Shown: piece after piece, positions 7,261 through 11,041 of the stretch
How positions within the stretch are numbered: the first letter of the stretch is position 1
Layout: each line of letters opens with the position of its first letter
Source of the DNA: Gammaproteobacteria bacterium
GTDB taxonomy: Bacteria; Pseudomonadota; Gammaproteobacteria; Xanthomonadales; Xanthomonadaceae
Length of the DNA stretch: 11,041 bases
Direction of reading: 5' to 3'
NCBI GenBank assembly: GCA_025360985.1
Contig: JANYBA010000304.1
Span: forward strand, 1 to 11,041
Position numbers and translations under genes: made by a program
Notes under the pieces: generated by a model
Seen by the model: only the letters and a program-made list of their open reading frames with translations
What the model was told of the DNA's origin: nothing
The model's database searches: none

Positions 7261-7724
7261 TTCCTGGCCTGGGCCAGCCAGGCCAGGACTTCGGCGGCGT
7301 GTTTTTCCGGACTGACTTTTTCCCAGACCTGTTCGATCTTGGCGTTGCCGCCGACCACGAAGGTGCTGCGCTGAATGCCCATGTACTTGCGGCCGTACAG
7401 GTTCTTTTCGACCCAGGCGCCGTAGGCTTCGAGCAGTTCGTGGTCGGGGTCGGACAGCAGCGGGAAATTGAGCGCGTATTTTTTTACGAACTTGGCGTGC
7501 TTTTTTTCGTCGTCCGCGCTCAGGCCGAACACAGGGACGCCGAGCTTGCTGAATTTGGGCAGGTTGTCGCGGAAGGCGCAGGCTTCCTTGGTGCAGCCGG
7601 GGGTGTCGTCCTTGGGATAAAAATACAGGACGTAGCGCTGGCCCTTGAGGGAGGCGCTGCTGACGATGCCGCCATCGTCGCTGGCCAGGGAAAATGCCGG
7701 GGCGCGGTCACCGATCTTCAGCAT
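7257..7724 (-). CDS. bcp: Thioredoxin-dependent peroxiredoxin, Bcp/PrxQ family
   Basis: A 155-residue cytoplasmic thiol peroxidase that reduces hydrogen peroxide and organic hydroperoxides using thioredoxin. The length is normal for Bcp. The active-site segment YPKDDTPGCTKEACAFRD carries peroxidatic C44 and, five residues later, C49, the atypical 2-Cys arrangement of PrxQ/Bcp. The C-terminal GIQRSTFVV segment is also characteristic. The start is supported by AAGGA 7 nt upstream. The gene is divergent from gabT across a 77 bp gap and overlaps the EamA transporter start by four bases. Odd feature: two runs of seven A within 30 nt at the DEKKHAKFVKKYA segment, in a gene that is otherwise GC-rich. 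Confidence 0.96.
   Translation of the reverse strand: MLKIGDRAPAFSLASDDGGIVSSASLKGQRYVLYFYPKDDTPGCTKEACAFRDNLPKFSKLGVPVFGLSADDEKKHAKFVKKYALNFPLLSDPDHELLEAYGAWVEKNLYGRKYMGIQRSTFVVGGNAKIEQVWEKVSPEKHAAEVLAWLAQARK
7479..7508 (-). other. Two in-phase A7 slippery tracts inside bcp
   Basis: On the coding strand, codons GAA AAA AAG (7508-7500) contain the heptamer A AAA AAG in the phase used by dnaX-type -1 frameshifting, and GTA AAA AAA (7487-7479) contains A AAA AAA in the same phase. The -1 frame after the first tract is open for 80 codons and runs directly into the EamA start codon at 7260. Lys codons elsewhere in the gene mix AAG and AAA, so this may be chance. No stimulatory pseudoknot was identified. 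Confidence 0.3.
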
Positions 7725-7733
7725 GGTTTGTCC

Positions 7734-7762
7734 TTGTCGCCGTGGTGAAGGGTGTTTAATAT
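7734..7762 (+). promoter_or_regulatory. Candidate gabT promoter
   Basis: TTGTCG (7734-7739) as -35 and TAATAT (7757-7762) as -10 are separated by 17 bp, each matching 4 of 6 consensus bases. This would give a 5' leader of about 30 nt before the gabT ATG. The same AT-rich patch probably also serves bcp in the other direction, but no clear -35/-10 pair could be assigned on the minus strand. Confidence 0.4.
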
Positions 7763-7786
7763 ATTCAACAGCATATTCAGAACACC
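7751..7786. repeat. Interrupted inverted repeat and direct heptamer repeat between bcp and gabT
   Basis: GGTGTT (7751-7756) and AACACC (7781-7786) are perfect inverted arms; inside them AATAT (7758-7762) and ATATT (7773-7777) are also complementary but offset by two bases. Separately, ATATTCA occurs twice as a direct repeat (7761-7767 and 7773-7779), 12 bp apart. The arrangement overlaps the candidate gabT promoter and could be an operator or a weak RNA hairpin. No regulator can be named. Confidence 0.35.
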
Positions 7787-7791
7787 AGGAT

Positions 7792-7795
7792 GGAG
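7792..7795 (+). promoter_or_regulatory. Ribosome binding site deciding the gabT start
   Basis: GGAG ends 6 nt before the ATG at 7802. The alternative in-frame ATG at 7790 has no Shine-Dalgarno upstream and itself overlaps this GGAG. The 7802 start also matches the expected GabT N-terminus, which begins close to the NAELQRRRDAAVARGVG segment. Confidence 0.7.
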
Positions 7796-7801
7796 TCCAT
7801 C

Positions 7802-9088
7802 ATGAGCCAAAACGCCGAATTGCAGCGCCGCCGGGATGCCGCGGTCGCCCGCGGCGTCGGCCACGCCACCCAGCGTTACGCCGCGCGGGCGCAGAACGCC
7901 GAGATCTGGGATGCCGACGGCAAGCGCTATATCGATTTCGCCGGCGGCATCGGCGTGCTCAATACCGGTCACCGGCACCCCAAGGTAATGGCGGCGATCG
8001 AGAAGCAGCTCGGCGCTTTCGTGCACAGCTGTTTCCAGGTCATGCCTTACGAGCCCTATATCGCGCTCGCCGAACGGCTCAACGCCGCCGCGCCGATCGC
8101 CGGCCCGGCCAAATCCCTGTTCGTCAGCACCGGCGCCGAGGCGGTTGAGAACGCCGTGAAAATCGCCCGCGCCTTCACCAAGCGGCCGGGCGTGATCGCG
8201 TTTTCCGGCGGATTCCACGGCCGCACCATGCTCGGCATGGCGCTGACCGGCAAGGTTGCCCCGTACAAGATCGGTTTCGGGCCGTTCCCGGCCGACATCT
8301 ACCATGCGCGGTTCCCGCATGCCTACCACGGCGTCGGCGTCGACGACGCGCTGGCCGATCTCGCCCACCTGTTCAAGTACGACATCGAACCCTCGCGCGT
8401 GGCGGCGTTCGTCATCGAGCCGGTGCAAGGCGAGGGCGGCTTCACGGTGACGCCGCCGGAGTTCATGCGCGCGCTGCGCCAGCTCTGCGACGAACACGGC
8501 ATCCTGCTCATCGCCGACGAGGTGCAAAGCGGCGTCGCCCGCACCGGCAAGCTGTTTGCGATGGAACATTACGACGTCCGCGCCGACCTGATCACGGTCG
8601 CGAAATCGATCGGTGGCGGCCTGCCGCTCGCCGGCGTGATCGGTCGTGCCGAAGTGATGGACGCACCCGCGGCCGGTGGCCTGGGCGGCACCTATGGCGG
8701 CAATCCGGTCGCCTGCGCGGCGGCGTTGGCGGTGCTGGACGCAATCGAATCGGAAGGCCTGCTGGCGCGTTCGAGCGCGATCGGCCAGCGCCTGCGCGAA
8801 TTCGTCAGCGTGCTGGGAACGGAACCCGGTCGCGGCATCGGCGAAGTCCGCGGCCTCGGCGGGATGAGCGCGTTCGAACTGATCGTGCCCGGCAGCGCCA
8901 ACACGCCGGATCCAGACGCGACGAAAGCACTGACCGCGCGGGCAGCCGAACTCGGCCTGATCCTGCTGTCCTGCGGTGTCTACGCCAACACCATCCGCGT
9001 GCTGGTGCCGCTCACGGTCGAAGACGCGGTGCTGGAAGAAGGCCTGGCCATCCTCGGCCGGGCCCTCGACGAAGTGCGCGAGACCTAA
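7802..9088 (+). CDS. gabT: 4-aminobutyrate--2-oxoglutarate transaminase
   Basis: A 428-residue PLP-dependent class III aminotransferase that converts GABA and 2-oxoglutarate to succinate semialdehyde and glutamate. Similarity to E. coli GabT is clear along the whole length, recalled from memory: RGVG, DFAGGIGVLNTGH, STGAEAVENAVKIARA, IEPVQGEGGF, CDEHGILLIADEVQSG, GGLGGTY and LILLSCG. The PLP lysine is K268 (ITVAKSIGGG) and the pyridine-nitrogen Asp is D239. R141 and E211, substrate-contact positions in E. coli GabT, are conserved, and R399 matches the Arg that pairs with the Glu. These favour GabT over ornithine or acetylornithine aminotransferases. It is the only plus-strand gene here, and no gabD or gabP is adjacent. 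Its stop overlaps that of the convergent cyclophilin gene. Confidence 0.95.
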   Translation: MSQNAELQRRRDAAVARGVGHATQRYAARAQNAEIWDADGKRYIDFAGGIGVLNTGHRHPKVMAAIEKQLGAFVHSCFQVMPYEPYIALAERLNAAAPIAGPAKSLFVSTGAEAVENAVKIARAFTKRPGVIAFSGGFHGRTMLGMALTGKVAPYKIGFGPFPADIYHARFPHAYHGVGVDDALADLAHLFKYDIEPSRVAAFVIEPVQGEGGFTVTPPEFMRALRQLCDEHGILLIADEVQSGVARTGKLFAMEHYDVRADLITVAKSIGGGLPLAGVIGRAEVMDAPAAGGLGGTYGGNPVACAAALAVLDAIESEGLLARSSAIGQRLREFVSVLGTEPGRGIGEVRGLGGMSAFELIVPGSANTPDPDATKALTARAAELGLILLSCGVYANTIRVLVPLTVEDAVLEEGLAILGRALDEVRET

Positions 9089-10011
9089 GGCGCGGTCCGC
9101 ACCGGGATCTGGACGTTGCACAGCTCGATGTGGCCGGCCGGCACGACGTAGAAATCGTCGCGGCGATTGCGCCGCGCCTCGGCGACGGCCGCGAAACTGG
9201 CGCTGTCGGTACGCATCACCTGCAGGTGCAGCCGTTTTTCCGGCGCGACTTCCGATTCCATGCGCACCGAGCTGATCGGCACGTACTGCTTGGCGTCCTC
9301 GTAGAAGCCGAGCGGGCCGGTGCCGCGCGGCAAGCTCGACAGGATTTCGATGCCCTGCACGACCCGGCCGACCACGGCGATATTGCGATCCAGGTGGCGG
9401 GGCGAATGGCCGATGACCGCATACAGGCTGGCGCCATTGCCGCTGTCGAGTTCGAGGCCGCGTCCGACGCCGACCGCGCCGTAGCAATGGGTCAGCCAGG
9501 TCGTTTTCGCCCTCGGGTCGCGGGCGACCGGAAAGCCGCCGCTGAAACCCACCTGCGGCGCATAGACATCGCCATCGGGCAGTCGGGTGAACGGCATCTT
9601 CGCCGAAATCGGCGCGGTGAATTCCGGCGGCAGCGTGGCCTTGGCGCTGCCGAGGGGTTTGGGCACCGAGCCTTCCACGTCCTCGCTCGGATCGCCCCAT
9701 TGCGAGACGTAGTTGTCGTGCGAGCGGATCACTGCGGTGCCGTCGAAGTAATGCTCGTGCACCAGAGTCTTGATGTTGGCGACATGCTGGGGCGCGTACA
9801 GCGGCGCCAGTTCGATCACCACGGTGCCGCCGGGCAGATCCATGACCATCGTGTTGGCGGGATCGAGGTCGCGCCAGTCGCTGGCTGGCGCTGCGGTGAG
9901 GATATCCGCGAGCGCGCGCGATTTGGCGGGCGTGGTCGGCTTGTCAGCGGCGTCGCTCGCCGATGCGATCGTCAGCGCGAGGGCGAACCAGAGTGTCTTG
10001 CGAGCGGGCAT
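9085..10011 (-). CDS. Exported cyclophilin-type peptidyl-prolyl cis-trans isomerase
   Basis: A 308-residue protein with an N-terminal signal (residues 1-21, ending SASDA) and a cyclophilin-like domain at about 55-255, so it probably acts in the periplasm on prolyl bonds. Landmarks: TVVIELAPLYAPQHVANIKT and YFDGTAVIRSHDNYVSQWGDP. Within the latter, R96 and Q104 line up with catalytic Arg55 and Gln63 of human CypA. The DRNIAVVGRVVQGIEIL segment matches the VFGKVVEG strand. The active site is otherwise divergent: the Phe60/Met61 positions are Y101/V102 and the Trp121 position appears to be His206. Insertions make it longer than the typical cyclophilin (about 165-190 residues). GGAG lies about 8 nt before the start. 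It follows the cupredoxin-like lipoprotein gene by 52 bp on the same strand and may share its transcript. Confidence 0.85.
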   Translation of the reverse strand: MPARKTLWFALALTIASASDAADKPTTPAKSRALADILTAAPASDWRDLDPANTMVMDLPGGTVVIELAPLYAPQHVANIKTLVHEHYFDGTAVIRSHDNYVSQWGDPSEDVEGSVPKPLGSAKATLPPEFTAPISAKMPFTRLPDGDVYAPQVGFSGGFPVARDPRAKTTWLTHCYGAVGVGRGLELDSGNGASLYAVIGHSPRHLDRNIAVVGRVVQGIEILSSLPRGTGPLGFYEDAKQYVPISSVRMESEVAPEKRLHLQVMRTDSASFAAVAEARRNRRDDFYVVPAGHIELCNVQIPVRTAP

Positions 10012-10063
10012 GGGCGATCTCCGAAAGAATGGATCGATTCTGGCACAGGGTGAACCGCGCGGG

Positions 10064-10933
10064 TCAGCGCACCTCGAATTCCATGGTCATGCCAGCGTCG
10101 GTGTGGTTGGCGTGGGGCGTCGACTTGTCGACCGCTTCGGACGACACGGTCATGGGCATCTCGCATTGCAGGACGTAGTGCCCGGGCAGGAATTCCCGAC
10201 GGATCCAGACTTCGCGACGGATGTCGTGGCTGTCGAGGACGCCGCCCAGGGCGTAAGCGGTCGGCGCGTGCTCGGCATCGTCCTGCCGCCAGGCCAGCGT
10301 GTCGGCCATGGTCTTGCCCGTGAATTGCCGGTAGAAATCCACCTCGTGCATGAAAGGCCCGGCGTTGACGACCTTGACTACCTGGACGCCGGATTTCAGC
10401 GGCGTGCTGAATTCGAAGCGGAAATCCCGCAATGTCAGGACGGTGTTTTCCTTGTGCGGTGCATCGTCGTGCCGGCCGGCCTCGGTCACGGTGATGGTAT
10501 GCAAGTCGCGCAGTTTGGAGAAGTCCTCGTTCCAGCACATCAGGATGTAGCGACCGGGATCCAGGCGCAGCCATTGTTCCGTGGTATCGCCCGGCGACAA
10601 CAGGCCCGGGCCGTTGTAGTCGACGGTGCCCTTCGGAAAGTCCACGCCGCTTTGCACCGCCGCGATGAAGCCGGAGGCGTCCATGCCTTCGGGAAGCTTG
10701 ATGAACATGGACTCGTGGACTTTCTTGCCATGGTTCGTGAACACGATGTGGCGCAAGCCGGCCGGGACTGAATCGGGCGCGGTGAAGCCCTGGTCGCTGG
10801 CGACGATGTTGAACACGAGATCCGCGGCAGCACTGGCGGCGTTGCTGGTGCCGCCGTCGCGGTCGGCGCCGTCGTTGGCAGGAGCGCACGCGGACAACGC
10901 CACGCCAAGAACGAGTATGACGCACGATTTCAT
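10064..10933 (-). CDS. Lipoprotein with two cupredoxin-like halves
   Basis: A 289-residue lipoprotein: signal with lipobox LSAC (Cys16), a short Asp/Asn/Gly/Ala spacer to about residue 37, then two similar beta-rich halves (about 38-150 and 165-289). Each follows the cupredoxin pattern of a His in an early strand and a Cys after a GRY/GHY strand. Half one has H73 (KVHESMF) and C133 (GRYILMCW). Half two has H196 (FMHEVDFY), C257 (GHYVLQCEMP), H274/H277 and M281 (NHTDAGM). Only the second half retains a full His-Cys-His-Met set, with an unusually long Cys-His loop. Copper binding is therefore possible but unproven. GGGAGG precedes the ATG by 6 nt. The upstream region ends within about 30 bp at an IS21-like end. 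I recognise the fold pattern, not a named family. Confidence 0.75.
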   Translation of the reverse strand: MKSCVILVLGVALSACAPANDGADRDGGTSNAASAAADLVFNIVASDQGFTAPDSVPAGLRHIVFTNHGKKVHESMFIKLPEGMDASGFIAAVQSGVDFPKGTVDYNGPGLLSPGDTTEQWLRLDPGRYILMCWNEDFSKLRDLHTITVTEAGRHDDAPHKENTVLTLRDFRFEFSTPLKSGVQVVKVVNAGPFMHEVDFYRQFTGKTMADTLAWRQDDAEHAPTAYALGGVLDSHDIRREVWIRREFLPGHYVLQCEMPMTVSSEAVDKSTPHANHTDAGMTMEFEVR

Positions 10934-10972
10934 GGTCGACCTCCCGGTTTGGAAGTCAGGGCTGTTGGCGCG

Positions 10973-10989
10973 CGCCCAAAACTGACCAG
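10973..10989 (+). repeat. IS21-like terminal repeat, copy 1
   Basis: Reads CGCCCAAAACTGACCAG; differs from copy 2 at one position (C versus T at the tenth base). Confidence 0.7.
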
Positions 10990-11006
10990 CTAAGGCGGGT
11001 TATTTT

Positions 11007-11023
11007 CGCCCAAAATTGACCAG
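11007..11023 (+). repeat. IS21-like terminal repeat, copy 2
   Basis: Reads CGCCCAAAATTGACCAG, a direct repeat of copy 1 starting 34 bp downstream of it. The 17 bp between copies (10990-11006) show no further repetition. Confidence 0.7.
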
Positions 11024-11041
11024 GGTGTTCCTTCTATCCTG

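Larger units (their letters stand above)
10963..11041. mobile_element. Putative end of an IS21-family insertion sequence
   Basis: Beginning at a TG dinucleotide near 10963, the sequence holds two near-identical 17-mers of the motif CGCCCAAAAyTGACCAG, 34 bp apart. Such spaced terminal repeats are characteristic of IS21-family ends (istA/istB elements), where repeats of this CAAAAyTGACC type bind the transposase. No transposase coding sequence is visible, so the element would extend beyond the right edge or be a remnant. The exact boundary and orientation cannot be fixed here. Confidence 0.45.

Noticed and set aside
7725..7790. Minus-strand promoter for bcp in the AT-rich gap
   Set aside because: Several partial -10-like and -35-like hexamers exist but none has good spacing and match, so no specific site is called.
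7790..7801. gabT start at 7790
   Set aside because: No Shine-Dalgarno upstream, and the GGAG serving the 7802 ATG overlaps it.
7718..9700. Long minus-strand open frame (660 codons) antisense to gabT and continuing into the cyclophilin gene region
   Set aside because: Its translation is Arg/Gly/Ala-rich low complexity without family features, while gabT on the other strand is unmistakable. It is a typical GC-rich shadow frame.

Overview
This is a GC-rich chromosomal window with tightly packed genes that look gammaproteobacterial. The gene set (GabT, Bcp, periplasmic metal-binding proteins, a porin with a C-terminal Phe, and a good match to the gammaproteobacterial Zur box) would fit the Lysobacterales/Xanthomonadales. 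That placement is inference from sequence style, not a database result. I see no tRNA, rRNA, CRISPR array or complete mobile element. Nine of the ten genes are complete; the msrB gene at the left edge is cut off.

Layout. Almost everything reads on the minus strand. From right to left: an IS21-like element end at the right edge (about 10963-11041); a lipoprotein with two cupredoxin-like halves (10064-10933); and an exported cyclophilin-type prolyl isomerase (9085-10011). Next comes gabT (7802-9088), the only plus-strand gene, which meets the cyclophilin gene with overlapping stop codons. Divergent from gabT are bcp (7257-7724) and a coupled EamA transporter gene (6349-7260). Immediately downstream of EamA is a sigma70-like promoter that contains a near-consensus Zur operator (6310-6337). 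It drives an outer-membrane porin (4894-6261), a metal-binding ABC substrate-binding protein (3974-4876) and an ABC permease (3177-3977). Then follow a DUF885 lipoprotein with a putative zinc site (1337-3121), a stand-alone response regulator (552-1241) and the truncated msrB gene (1-460).

How the genes work together. The core of the window is a zinc-acquisition module. The Zur box, the porin, the substrate-binding protein and the permease suggest a path for zinc across the outer membrane, through the periplasm and across the inner membrane. The cognate ATPase (ZnuC) is not in the window, so the importer must borrow one encoded elsewhere. The porin is the least understood part: it has an N-terminal coiled coil, a linker, a beta-barrel and histidine clusters, and is the best candidate here for an undescribed function. 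DUF885 lies 55 bp downstream and may be co-expressed. Bcp and MsrB are oxidative-damage defences, GabT belongs to GABA catabolism, and the cupredoxin-like and cyclophilin proteins act outside the cytoplasm.

Intergenic regions are all short (at most about 95 bp between genes). The only longer gene-free stretch, about 108 bp at the right edge, contains the IS21-like repeats.
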